Positions 7,887 to 14,992 of a DNA stretch of 16,712 nucleotides are shown one piece after another. A program made the position numbers and the translations under genes. Origin of the DNA: an uncultured bacterium (GTDB taxonomy: Bacteria; Bacillota; Clostridia; Lachnospirales; Lachnospiraceae). The first letter of the stretch is position 1. Every line of letters starts with the position of its first letter. Where the stretch lies: the NCBI GenBank assembly GCA_905214955.1, contig CAJMON010000068.1:1-16712 (forward strand), given 5' to 3'. The notes under the pieces are model-generated. The model ran no database searches, was not told the origin of the DNA, and worked only from the letters and a program-made list of their open reading frames with translations.

Positions 7887-9944
7887 TCATTTTGTTATTT
7901 CATACACAAATAGCTCGTGGAGCGCTCTGGTGGCCGCAATGTACCTTGCCTGGCTAAGGAGCGGCCGCCGGTCATTCTTCTGAAATACTGCAAATACCTG
8001 ATCAAACTCCAGTCCTTTTGCCAGATAAAACGTGGTCACCGTCAGGCCCTTCTGGAAACTGACACTTTCTTTGTGCAGAAGAGAAAGTACGTTTTCGGTC
8101 TCCATACCAATGGCTTCCATCCGCTCTTTCAGGTAATCATATCCCTGTTCTGCCTCTTTGGCACTGGCAAAGATCACAGCTGCCGTCTCATACTGGCCTG
8201 ACCCAATGTTCAGATTCTGCAGTGCCTGATCCAGCGCTTCCTTCCAGTCAGGAACTTCTGTTTCTTCCACCGGTTTTCCGTGGCGCTGGTACACTTCGAT
8301 ATCCCGGATATTTCCCAGTGCATTGGCATATTCTGAAATTTCCACCGTATTGCGGTAGCTCTTTTTCATCACAATTTTCCGGATGTCCCTGCCGAAAATT
8401 TTCGGAAGAAATTTTAAAACATCTCTGGGTTCTTCATCCATGGTCTGCGCCCGGTCTCCCAAAATGGTCATCCTGCAGGAAAACATCTGACGCAGGATTC
8501 GGTACTGGAGCACGGAATAGTCCTGCATTTCATCTACCACCACATGACGGATCCCGCTGCGCTCCTGCTGACGGTAAAGGCGGTATTTCAGATACAGCAT
8601 GGGATACACATCTTCGTATTTCAGGCACCGCTGCTCCGGTGGAACATCTGGAAGCAATGGATAACCGTTCTGTTTTAAATACCGGTTGTACAGCACATAC
8701 AGATCCGTGGTCTCATACATCATCCGGAAACGGAATTTTAATTCCTCCTTTTCTTCCGGGGAAAGATCCTTGTTTCTGACAGTCTCCACTTCATCAATAA
8801 AGCTCTCTGCCACGCTGTCCATTCGGGAAAGCAGGGGAATCTCCCCAAGTTTTTCATAAAACAGGCGCCAGATCTCCTTGGAAGACCAGCTGACATTCTT
8901 ATAATTCATGTCTTTAAAATTCATCAGTTCATCTTCCAGCTCCAGCACAAAGCCTTCCATCTGATCCAGAAAAGCCTTGGATTCCTTCACCTTCCACAGT
9001 GGATCTTCTTCTGTAAAAGAAAGCATCCGCTCCATCTGGTCGCACCGATCCTCACAGTCTGCCACAATACCCTGCAGTTTTCGGTAGGCAAACAGGTCGA
9101 AGCTCATTTCCTGGATATTTTCTTCCCCAAGCTCCGGCAGAATATGGGAAATATAGTCTGAAAAGACACCGTTTGGAGAAAGAATCAGAATGTTGGAAGA
9201 TTTCAGGTTTTGACGGTCGTGATACAACAGATAGGCAATTCTGTGAAGCGCCACAGATGTTTTCCCGGATCCTGCCGCTCCCTGAATCACCAGAACCTTA
9301 TCTTTGGTATTCCGGATAATGGCATTCTGCTCTTTCTGGATGGTCCGGATGATGTTTTTCAACTGGACTTCTCCGTTAGCTCCCAGCTCTGCCTTTAAAA
9401 TCTCATCATCAATCTTCACATCGCTCTCAAATCCATAGACCATTTCCCCATCCCGGATCTTGTACTGCCACTTGGCACAGATTTCTCCGGACAGAGTGCC
9501 CATGGGTGCCTCATAAGAAGCCTGCCCTTTGTCATAATCGTAAAACAGACTGCTTACCGGAGAACGCCAGTCGTAGATCAGGGGCAGTGCCCCGGAACGC
9601 TCCGCAAAATTGCCGATTCCAATGTAAAAGATTTCTGGCTCCTTATCTCCCTCATAGCAGAAATCCACTCTTCCGAAAAACGGCGAATCCAGCATTTTCC
9701 GGAAACGGTGACGCAGCTTTCTCTGCTCTTCATTGGCATTGATCTGATGCAGCAGTGCCTGCTGATTGTCATAGTTTTCATAGCCGTATTCATCCATCTC
9801 TGTATAATTTTCCCAGTAATAATCATGCATGTCCTCGATTTCTTTCTGGCCTTTTACCAGAGATTCATCAATGGACGCAAGCCGGGATTCTATCTTTTCC
9901 AGCACATAGCTTAGATACGCTCTGCCGTCTGTCTGATCTATCAT
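7887..9944 (-). CDS. helD: HelD-type / UvrD-like helicase-fold ATPase (RNA polymerase recycling factor)
   Basis: The 685-residue protein has the layout of HelD, the superfamily 1 motor that removes stalled RNA polymerase from DNA in Firmicutes. It has an N-terminal coiled-coil arm (about 1-90), then a segment with IYDWRSPVSSLFYDY (about 123-137), Walker A GAAGSGKTS (222-230), Walker B VVVDEMQD (468-475), a motif III-like LGDRAQ (495-500) and the C-terminal KGLEFDQV (643-650) and ATRALHEL (671-678) motifs. It is somewhat shorter than Bacillus subtilis HelD (about 774 residues). The ATG at 9944 has a strong AGGAGG eight bases upstream, but that site lies in the 3' arm of a long hairpin reaching back to the previous stop codon. 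A promoter lies inside this hairpin. A less specific UvrD/Rep-like annotation is possible, but the N-terminal arm favours HelD. Confidence 0.88.
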   Translation of the reverse strand: MIDQTDGRAYLSYVLEKIESRLASIDESLVKGQKEIEDMHDYYWENYTEMDEYGYENYDNQQALLHQINANEEQRKLRHRFRKMLDSPFFGRVDFCYEGDKEPEIFYIGIGNFAERSGALPLIYDWRSPVSSLFYDYDKGQASYEAPMGTLSGEICAKWQYKIRDGEMVYGFESDVKIDDEILKAELGANGEVQLKNIIRTIQKEQNAIIRNTKDKVLVIQGAAGSGKTSVALHRIAYLLYHDRQNLKSSNILILSPNGVFSDYISHILPELGEENIQEMSFDLFAYRKLQGIVADCEDRCDQMERMLSFTEEDPLWKVKESKAFLDQMEGFVLELEDELMNFKDMNYKNVSWSSKEIWRLFYEKLGEIPLLSRMDSVAESFIDEVETVRNKDLSPEEKEELKFRFRMMYETTDLYVLYNRYLKQNGYPLLPDVPPEQRCLKYEDVYPMLYLKYRLYRQQERSGIRHVVVDEMQDYSVLQYRILRQMFSCRMTILGDRAQTMDEEPRDVLKFLPKIFGRDIRKIVMKKSYRNTVEISEYANALGNIRDIEVYQRHGKPVEETEVPDWKEALDQALQNLNIGSGQYETAAVIFASAKEAEQGYDYLKERMEAIGMETENVLSLLHKESVSFQKGLTVTTFYLAKGLEFDQVFAVFQKNDRRPLLSQARYIAATRALHELFVYEITK

Positions 9945-10016
9945 AAGAAAAACCTCCTGCCATCTGTCTTTCCATTATAGCGGACATACTGACAGAGGGC
10001 AAGGAGGTTTTTCTTA
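9944..10016 (-). terminator. Long hairpin covering the rSAM-helD gap (terminator and/or RBS-masking element)
   Basis: The arms are 9944-9968 and 9991-10016, with a 22-base loop (9969-9990). The outer 14 bp are perfect (TAAGAAAAACCTCC against GGAGGTTTTTCTTA). After one bulged base come 4 more pairs, one mismatch and 6 more pairs, about 24 pairs in total. On the minus strand the 5' arm begins with the TAA stop of the radical SAM gene, and the 3' arm ends at the A of the helD ATG. The stem ends in a U-run (GGAGGUUUUUCUU) with an opposing A-run, as in bidirectional intrinsic terminators, and it pairs the helD AGGAGG. The base pairing is directly visible; the function is inferred. Confidence 0.75.
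9974..10002 (-). promoter_or_regulatory. Likely sigma-A promoter of helD, inside the hairpin
   Basis: On the minus strand TTGCCC (9997-10002) and a perfect TATAAT (9974-9979) are 17 bases apart. The expected transcription start, near 9967, falls at the beginning of the hairpin's 3' arm. Transcripts from this promoter would therefore lack the 5' arm and keep the helD ribosome binding site free, with a leader of about 24 bases. Confidence 0.65.
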
Positions 10017-10628
10017 ATCTTCCCAGGGACGAACGCGGTAGGTAACTCCCAGATCTTTACAGATCTTCCGGCACTGTTCCTCTTCTTCTTTCGTGATCGT
10101 AGTGTCTACGGTGGTCATCACCACATGGGGGACATATTGGGTACATTCTCTTGCAAAATCCAGCATGGCATCAAAGGATTTTTCTCCGAAACGGCTGCGC
10201 ACCAGTCTGTGGTACTCTTCCGCATTGGGGGTATTCAGGCTGATGGACACGGTATCCACAAGTCCTGCAAGCTTCGGCGCAATATCGGTTCCGTTTACCA
10301 GGCTTCCAAGGCCGTTGGTGTTGATGCGCACCGGCAGATGCCAGTGCTCTTTGATGTAAGCTGCCCCTGCAAGAAGCACGCCAAGGTTCTCTGTGGGCTC
10401 TCCAAATCCGCAGAAAACCACCTCGCTGTAGTGGCCAGGATCTGTATTTTTCAGCGCTTCTAGAAGTTCTTCTTCTGTCACATCATGCTCCAGCCACAGG
10501 CTGTCAGATTCCTCCATATGGTCTCTTGTCTGACGCAGACAGAAAGTACAGGCGCATGGACATTTGTTTGTCAGATTCACATACAGATTTCCGTGTACTT
10601 CATATAAAATCGTCATTGCTTTTTTCAT
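10014..10628 (-). CDS. Short radical SAM protein (TatD-associated family, TIGR04038-like)
   Basis: This 204-residue protein has a radical SAM CX3CX2C site as C23, C27 and C30 (NKCPCACTFCLRQ; an extra Cys sits at 25), followed by FCGFGEPTENL (about 72-82), which corresponds to the SAM-binding GGE region, and RINTNGLG (about 100-107). It resembles the compact radical SAM proteins usually encoded beside or fused to TatD nucleases. At about 200 residues this is the normal size for that group, not a truncation. No tatD gene is in this window. The reaction is unknown; a cytoplasmic, oxygen-sensitive [4Fe-4S] enzyme is expected. The ATG at 10628 has a poor ribosome binding site, and ATG at 10616 (MTILYEVHG) is an alternative. 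The gene follows the pyridoxamine kinase by 58 bases and ends exactly at the hairpin before helD. Confidence 0.8.
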   Translation of the reverse strand: MKKAMTILYEVHGNLYVNLTNKCPCACTFCLRQTRDHMEESDSLWLEHDVTEEELLEALKNTDPGHYSEVVFCGFGEPTENLGVLLAGAAYIKEHWHLPVRINTNGLGSLVNGTDIAPKLAGLVDTVSISLNTPNAEEYHRLVRSRFGEKSFDAMLDFARECTQYVPHVVMTTVDTTITKEEEEQCRKICKDLGVTYRVRPWED

Positions 10629-10686
10629 GTTTCATTCACCATTCTTTCTTCTTACTTTTCCAACAGATATGCTGTCTGGTGGTCAT

Positions 10687-11529
10687 TTACGCTTTCAAAG
10701 TGTACAGGACTTCTTCAAAACACACCCCGTCTGTCAGAGGAATCTCAAGCTCCACAGAGCGTTCAATGCATTTCTTGATAAAGTGGGACGCCTTTTTCAC
10801 GGACTGTGGGAAAGGCACTCCATTCACAGCATCTGCCGCAATGATGGCTGTAAAAATGTCTCCCGTGCCAGAGCGCTGGGTGCCTACTTTGTGGGAGCGC
10901 TGGACTTTTGGCTCTTCGTCCTTTTCATAGCAGTAATTGGCAACAAACTCTCCCTGCATAATGCCGGTAATAACAATCTTTTTCGGACCTTTTTCGCTTA
11001 ACTGCTCTGCCATGCGTCTGTAATCCTTCATATGGAAATCTTCCCGGTAGGGTGTATCCGTGAGAATACAGGCTTCTGTCACATTGGGTGTCAGAATGTC
11101 CGCATAGGAGACCAGCTTTTTCATCTCCTCGCACATTTCCGGAGTATAGGTAGAATAGGGCTTTCCGTAGTCTCCCATCACCGGGTCCACAATAATCAGG
11201 GTCTGCTCGGTGCCAAAATCCCGGAAAAATTCTGCAACAATGCGGATCTGTTCTTTGGAGCCTAAAAAGCCGGAGCAGATGCCGTTAAATTCCAGTCCCA
11301 GTTTTTTCCACTGCGCAATGTACGGTTCCATTTTTTCGGTATAGTCGTCAAAAAAGAAACTTGGAAATCCTGTATGATTGGAAAATACCGAAGTAGGAAG
11401 AGGACAGCACTGAATTTTCATCATAGAAATCACAGGAAGGGCGACTGCTATCGAGCAGCGCCCAAACCCTGTGAAATCATTGATCAGTGCAATTTTTTTC
11501 TGATGATTATGTTCTGATTTCTGAGACAT
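10687..11529 (-). CDS. pdxY: Pyridoxamine/pyridoxal kinase (PdxY/PdxK family)
   Basis: The 280-residue protein is a ribokinase-fold vitamin B6 kinase that phosphorylates pyridoxal, pyridoxamine or pyridoxine with ATP, giving PLP or its precursors. Visible motifs are NDFTGFGRCSIAVALPVISMM (about 17-37) at the substrate end, VDPVMGDYGKPY (114-125), TPNVTEA (147-153) and the anion-hole/catalytic GTGD (221-224, general base D224). These match the pyridoxamine kinase branch common in Clostridia, and the length is normal. The ATG at 11529 has AAAGGA eight bases upstream. It lies 15 bases downstream of an ECF S component, which supports a B6 salvage operon. The pdxY versus pdxK symbol is a convention here, since Firmicute kinases of this type are named both ways. 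Confidence 0.88.
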   Translation of the reverse strand: MSQKSEHNHQKKIALINDFTGFGRCSIAVALPVISMMKIQCCPLPTSVFSNHTGFPSFFFDDYTEKMEPYIAQWKKLGLEFNGICSGFLGSKEQIRIVAEFFRDFGTEQTLIIVDPVMGDYGKPYSTYTPEMCEEMKKLVSYADILTPNVTEACILTDTPYREDFHMKDYRRMAEQLSEKGPKKIVITGIMQGEFVANYCYEKDEEPKVQRSHKVGTQRSGTGDIFTAIIAADAVNGVPFPQSVKKASHFIKKCIERSVELEIPLTDGVCFEEVLYTLKA

Positions 11530-11544
11530 TCAAAAAATCCTTTC

Positions 11545-12069
11545 TCATGCATTTCTCTGAAACAGTCTTGGCAGCTTTGCAGCCTCAAAAGCAAAGCCAA
11601 TGATATAAAACAGGATCATTCCGATGACACCTTCCATAGTCAGCCCCGGGATTTGTGCCAGTCCGGAAGCCACGCTTCCATACAGGAAGATGCCTGCCAC
11701 GGTGTAACCCACAATCATAATGATGATTCCTGCAGCAGAAGCTGCTAAGGTACGCCAGGATGCCATTTTTACCTGTCCGTCTTTGTCTTTGGAAATCGCT
11801 GCAATGGCATATCCCATAATGCCTTTGATGATTAAGGTAGGCAAAATCCACTGAGGATAACCGCTTAATAAGTCTGCCATGCAGGAGCCAACGCCCCCTG
11901 CCAGGGTGCCGATTGTTTTACTGAAAAAGACTCCGAACAGCAGGATACAACAGTTTCCAAGGTGCATGTAGCCCAAAGGAATCGGGATCTGAATCATCAT
12001 GGTGGAAACACATACCAGTGCCATAGCAAGTGCCGCAAGTGTGATCTGTTTTGCGTTCATCTGTTTCAT
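11545..12069 (-). CDS. ECF transporter S component, probably for vitamin B6 (PdxU-like)
   Basis: This small hydrophobic protein, about 174 residues from the ATG at 12069, has five to six membrane segments and the pattern of energy-coupling factor substrate-binding (S) components: an N-terminal ITLAALAMALVCVSTMM helix, PLGYMHLGNCCILLFGVFF, then GSCMADLLSGYPQWILPTLI and KGIMGYAIA. The S subunit binds the vitamin and borrows a shared EcfA-A'-T module encoded elsewhere. Adjacency to a pyridoxamine kinase makes B6 vitamers the likely substrate, but that is inferred from context. The frame opens earlier at 12102 (11 more residues). However, the promoter's expected transcription start lies only a few bases before that ATG, so I prefer 12069, which has GGAG 11 bases upstream. 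The kinase follows after 15 bases. Confidence 0.82.
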   Translation of the reverse strand: MKQMNAKQITLAALAMALVCVSTMMIQIPIPLGYMHLGNCCILLFGVFFSKTIGTLAGGVGSCMADLLSGYPQWILPTLIIKGIMGYAIAAISKDKDGQVKMASWRTLAASAAGIIIMIVGYTVAGIFLYGSVASGLAQIPGLTMEGVIGMILFYIIGFAFEAAKLPRLFQRNA

Positions 12070-12111
12070 AATTTTTCCATCTCCAGCTCTTTTATATTTC
12101 ATGCTGGATGT

Positions 12112-12140
12112 ATTATAGCGCCAAACTGTCGTGTGTTAAA
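12112..12140 (-). promoter_or_regulatory. Likely promoter of the ECF S component-pyridoxamine kinase operon
   Basis: On the minus strand a perfect TATAAT (12112-12117) follows a weak TTTAAC -35 box (12135-12140) with 17 bases between them. The weak -35 box suggests activator control or modest expression. The start site would be near 12105, which argues against use of the ATG at 12102. Confidence 0.5.
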
Positions 12141-12280
12141 TAGCCATTTTCGTTTCATTTAACCAGTCCAGTTTACTATGAAAGTCCTGGACGGCAGCCA
12201 GGAAAGAGTCATGCCTGCATAGCGAATTCATGGATATCAGACAGGCTGGACCGCATGAGTAAGCAGGGCGATAACCTCCA
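12141..12280. other. Unexplained part of the divergent intergenic region
   Basis: This stretch lies between the minus-strand S component promoter and the plus-strand MATE promoter. I see no convincing gene. It contains short inverted repeats that could be protein sites: GTCCAG (12166-12171) with CTGGAC (12187-12192), and TCCTGG (12185-12190) with CCAGGA (12198-12203). The two overlap and are mutually exclusive. There is no U-run, so neither looks like a terminator. Confidence 0.3.
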
Positions 12281-12320
12281 TTGAAATTCTTTTTCTTCCG
12301 GCGTATAATAGAAAGCCGGA
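12281..12320 (+). promoter_or_regulatory. Promoter of the MATE gene with flanking inverted repeat
   Basis: TTGAAA (12281-12286) and TATAAT (12304-12309) are separated by exactly 17 bases. A 6-base inverted repeat, TCCGGC (12297-12302) and GCCGGA (12315-12320), brackets the -10 box and could be a repressor site or a small leader hairpin. The expected start is near 12316, about 45 bases before the ATG. Confidence 0.65.
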
Positions 12321-12360
12321 CGCTTGGACGTTACTTTTTCTATATTTTAAGAGGTTTCCC

Positions 12361-13758
12361 ATGCACAAAGAAAAACACATCAACGATTTCGGAAAAGACA
12401 AGATTTCTTCTCTGGTTCTGCGGGTTTCCATTCCCTTTATGATCGCGCAGTTTGTCAATGTTTTTTACAGCATTGCAGACCGGATCTACATTGGCAATCT
12501 TCCGGACATTGGCAAAACTGCCCTGGCCGGAGCAGGCGTGTGCGCTCCCATTGTCACACTGCTTTCTTCCTTTGGCACACTGATCGGCATCGGAGGTTCT
12601 ATTTTATTTTCCCTGCGCCTTGGGCAGAAAAACAAAGAGCAGGCAAAGCAGATCTTGGGCTCCTGCTTTACTCTGCTTGTTGGATTTTCCGCAGTCCTGA
12701 CAATCCTTGCCCTGCTTTTCAAAAACCAGCTTCTGTGGTGGTTTGGCGCCAGTGTGGACACTTTCTCCTGTGCAGATACCTATCTTACCATCTATACCTT
12801 TGGCACCTTTTTTGCCCTCATGGCCACTGGCATGAATTATTTCATCACTGCCCAGGGATTTCCAGGCCTTGGCATGACCACCACCTTAATCGGCGCTATT
12901 TTAAATATTTTCCTGGATCCGCTGTTTATGTTTGGGTTCCACATGGGCATTGCAGGTGCTGCCATCGCCACCGTGCTTTCCCAGATGGCCTCCTGCGCCT
13001 TCGTCCTTCTGGTGCTGTTCCGCAAAAACATGCCCGTGCTGTTAAAGCCCTGTGCCCCTCAAAAAAAACTGACTCGCTCCATTCTTTCCCTGGGCTTTTC
13101 TCCCTTTTTGATTCTGGCTACTGACAGCCTTCTGCTCATTGCCTTAAACGCTGCCCTTCAGTACCACGGAGGTCCTGGGCTGGGAGACACTCTCATCACC
13201 TGCGCCACCATTGCCCAGAGCTTTCTCATGCTGATCACTTCCCCCATGATCGGAATTACCGGTGGCTGCCAGTCTTTAATCAGCTTTAACAATGGGGCAA
13301 AACGGCCGGACCGCATCCGGCGCATTGTCTTTTGCGTACTGATCCTATGTGTCTGCTTTACCAGCTTTATGTTTGTGATGTCCCGGATCTTTTCTGTGCC
13401 TTTTTCCAGGATTTTTACCTCGGATGCTTCCCAGGTATCCTTAGCTTCCTGGACTGTCCGGGTCTACACTATGATGATCGTTCCCCTTGCGTTCCAGTAC
13501 ACCTTTGTGGACTCTCTCACCGCCCTTGGGCGTCCCGGCACAGCCCTGACGTTGTCCCTGTTCCGGAAAAGCCTTTACTTTCTCTCAGCCTGCCTGCTGC
13601 CCTTTGTATTTCAGGCCACAAGCTCTTTTTACGCAGAGCCGATCTCGGATGGCGTCAGCGCTGTCATCTCAACTGCCGTATTTCTCTTTATTGACCTGCA
13701 CACATTAAAACCGCAGGCAGCAAAAGAATTACCAGGAACACCAGATTCGCTGCCGTAA
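12361..13758 (+). CDS. MATE family efflux transporter
   Basis: This 465-residue integral membrane protein has about 12 hydrophobic segments in two homologous halves, as in MATE exporters, which expel cationic drugs or metabolites by Na+ or H+ antiport. Family landmarks are the opening PFMIAQFVNVFYSIADRIYIGN (about 25-46), the GIGGSILFSLRLGQK loop (about 76-90), ITAQGFPGLGMTTTLIGAILN (about 163-183) and NIFLDPLFMFGFHMGIAGAAIATVLSQ in the first half. The ATG at 12361 has AGAGG six bases upstream and a clear promoter. Its last 71 bases overlap the end of the oppositely transcribed SLC13-like gene. The tail beyond the last membrane segment (LHTLKPQAAKELPGTPDSLP) is therefore antisense to that gene. 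Substrate unknown. No adjacent MarR- or TetR-type regulator is seen. Confidence 0.9.
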   Translation: MHKEKHINDFGKDKISSLVLRVSIPFMIAQFVNVFYSIADRIYIGNLPDIGKTALAGAGVCAPIVTLLSSFGTLIGIGGSILFSLRLGQKNKEQAKQILGSCFTLLVGFSAVLTILALLFKNQLLWWFGASVDTFSCADTYLTIYTFGTFFALMATGMNYFITAQGFPGLGMTTTLIGAILNIFLDPLFMFGFHMGIAGAAIATVLSQMASCAFVLLVLFRKNMPVLLKPCAPQKKLTRSILSLGFSPFLILATDSLLLIALNAALQYHGGPGLGDTLITCATIAQSFLMLITSPMIGITGGCQSLISFNNGAKRPDRIRRIVFCVLILCVCFTSFMFVMSRIFSVPFSRIFTSDASQVSLASWTVRVYTMMIVPLAFQYTFVDSLTALGRPGTALTLSLFRKSLYFLSACLLPFVFQATSSFYAEPISDGVSAVISTAVFLFIDLHTLKPQAAKELPGTPDSLP

Positions 13759-14845
13759 ATTCTGCCAGGTAAGCCCCTTTCTTTTCACCGCACTCTTTTG
13801 CAGCGTATTTAAAACTGATCAGGCTGGCCATGGACGCGATCAGCGTTCCAAGGCCTCCCATATTGGTTCCTACAATCAGCGCTTTGTAATTTTCTGTAAA
13901 TCCGGACAGAAGGATTGCTGCCGGAACATTGCTCATCACCTGGCTGGCAAGGACAGCTGTTATCATTTCTCTTTTTTCTATCGCCATGCTTAAAAATTTT
14001 GCAAATGCAGGGATTCTCCCAAGATTACCAATAAAAATAAACAGCGCTGCAAATGTTCCCAGGAGACAATAGTCCACCTTTTTCAGAATTTTCTGATTTT
14101 TTACTGTTAAATACACCAGTACCATTCCAAAAAGCAGCCATACTGGAAGCAGATGTGCAACTGTAAGAAGACTGACCGCAAACAATCCTAAATAAACTGC
14201 CAGTTTTCCTTTTTCCATAGGATTGCTCTGTACGTTTCCAAACTCTTCGGAAACATTGCCGTTTTCCATACGCAGGTTTCTTTTTCTCCTGCCTTCTATA
14301 ACAATCCATATCACCAGCAGAAGCATGGAAAGCAGGGTATATGGAAACATCAGTTTCAGAAAAGCCAGAATTCCCATTTCTGATTTTCCATACAGGTACA
14401 GATTCTGAGGGTTCCCCACCGGTGTCAGCATACTTCCCAGATTTGCTGCGATTGTCTGCATCACAATGATCTTCAGCATCCACTTTTCCCGGATCTCTTT
14501 TTCCATTTTATTCAATACCGTTATCGTAAGCGGCACAAATGTAAGCAATGATACATCATTGGTAACCAGCATGGAAAGAAAAAAACACAGAAAAACCAAA
14601 AGCATTACAATGCCAGTCATACTCTTCGCTCTGTTTAACAATTTTTCTGCCATTTGGTCAAACAGCCCTGTTTCCGTAAGGCCAGCTACAATCGCCATCA
14701 GGCTGAATAAAATCCCAAGAGTGCGAAAATCAATGTACGAGAAATATTCCCTGTCCGGAGCAACCACAAAAGCAGATCCTGCTGCCAGAACGATGGATAT
14801 AAAAAGTACCGGTTCTTTTTTCAGAAACATTATTTTTTTCCTCAT
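13688..14845 (-). CDS. SLC13 / ArsB-NhaD superfamily (citrate-type) permease
   Basis: The 385-residue protein has about 10-11 membrane segments and the hallmarks of the ion transporter superfamily that holds CitMHS, ArsB and SLC13 carriers. TNDVSLLTFVPLTI (about 95-108) and GSMLTPVGNPQNLYLY (about 137-152) form the first half's hairpin region, and ASQVMSNVPAAILLSGF forms the matching second-half segment. These helical hairpins normally bind the anion and Na+. Dicarboxylate, citrate or arsenite transport are all possible; the sequence does not decide. It is a little shorter than the usual 420-480 residues. A charged cytoplasmic loop lies at about 185-215. The ATG at 14845 has AAAGGAG six bases upstream. 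The gene is divergent from pgi and its 3' end overlaps the MATE gene tail to tail. Confidence 0.85.
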   Translation of the reverse strand: MRKKIMFLKKEPVLFISIVLAAGSAFVVAPDREYFSYIDFRTLGILFSLMAIVAGLTETGLFDQMAEKLLNRAKSMTGIVMLLVFLCFFLSMLVTNDVSLLTFVPLTITVLNKMEKEIREKWMLKIIVMQTIAANLGSMLTPVGNPQNLYLYGKSEMGILAFLKLMFPYTLLSMLLLVIWIVIEGRRKRNLRMENGNVSEEFGNVQSNPMEKGKLAVYLGLFAVSLLTVAHLLPVWLLFGMVLVYLTVKNQKILKKVDYCLLGTFAALFIFIGNLGRIPAFAKFLSMAIEKREMITAVLASQVMSNVPAAILLSGFTENYKALIVGTNMGGLGTLIASMASLISFKYAAKECGEKKGAYLAEFTAANLVFLVILLLPAVLMCAGQ

Positions 14846-14869
14846 CTTTTTCTCCTTTCACTGTGGAGT

Positions 14870-14898
14870 CTTATAACAAATTCCATCTCAAAAGTCAA
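14870..14898 (-). promoter_or_regulatory. Promoter of the SLC13-like permease gene
   Basis: On the minus strand TTGACT (14893-14898) and TATAAG (14870-14875) are 17 bases apart, about 25-30 bases upstream of the ATG. The -35 box lies only 11 bases from the -35 box of the oppositely directed pgi promoter. Confidence 0.65.
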
Positions 14899-14909
14899 GA
14901 ACGACACGG

Positions 14910-14938
14910 TTGAAATTCCGAAAATTTTTCAGTATAAT
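14910..14938 (+). promoter_or_regulatory. Promoter of pgi
   Basis: TTGAAA (14910-14915) and a perfect TATAAT (14933-14938) are separated by 17 bases. The expected start is near 14945, giving a leader of about 48 bases that contains a short hairpin: ACTGTG (14950-14955) with CACAGT (14965-14970). AAAGGAGG then lies nine bases before the ATG. Confidence 0.75.
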
Positions 14939-14992
14939 GGAGATAGAACACTGTGGACAACAGACACAGTTATTTAAAGGAGGAACTTTATT

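Noticed and set aside
10629..10686. Small hairpin (CCAGACAG with CTGTTGG on the minus strand) between the kinase and the radical SAM gene
   Set aside because: Only about seven pairs with a bulge and no following U-run, so it is neither a convincing terminator nor a clear regulatory site.
12136..12231. 31-codon minus-strand ORF in the 12.1-12.36 kb gap, with a plausible composition (DSFLAAVQDFHSKLDWLNE)
   Set aside because: No ribosome binding site before its ATG, no family I recognise, and its stop codon overlaps the putative -35 box of the S component promoter. It could be a remnant, but I cannot support it as a gene.
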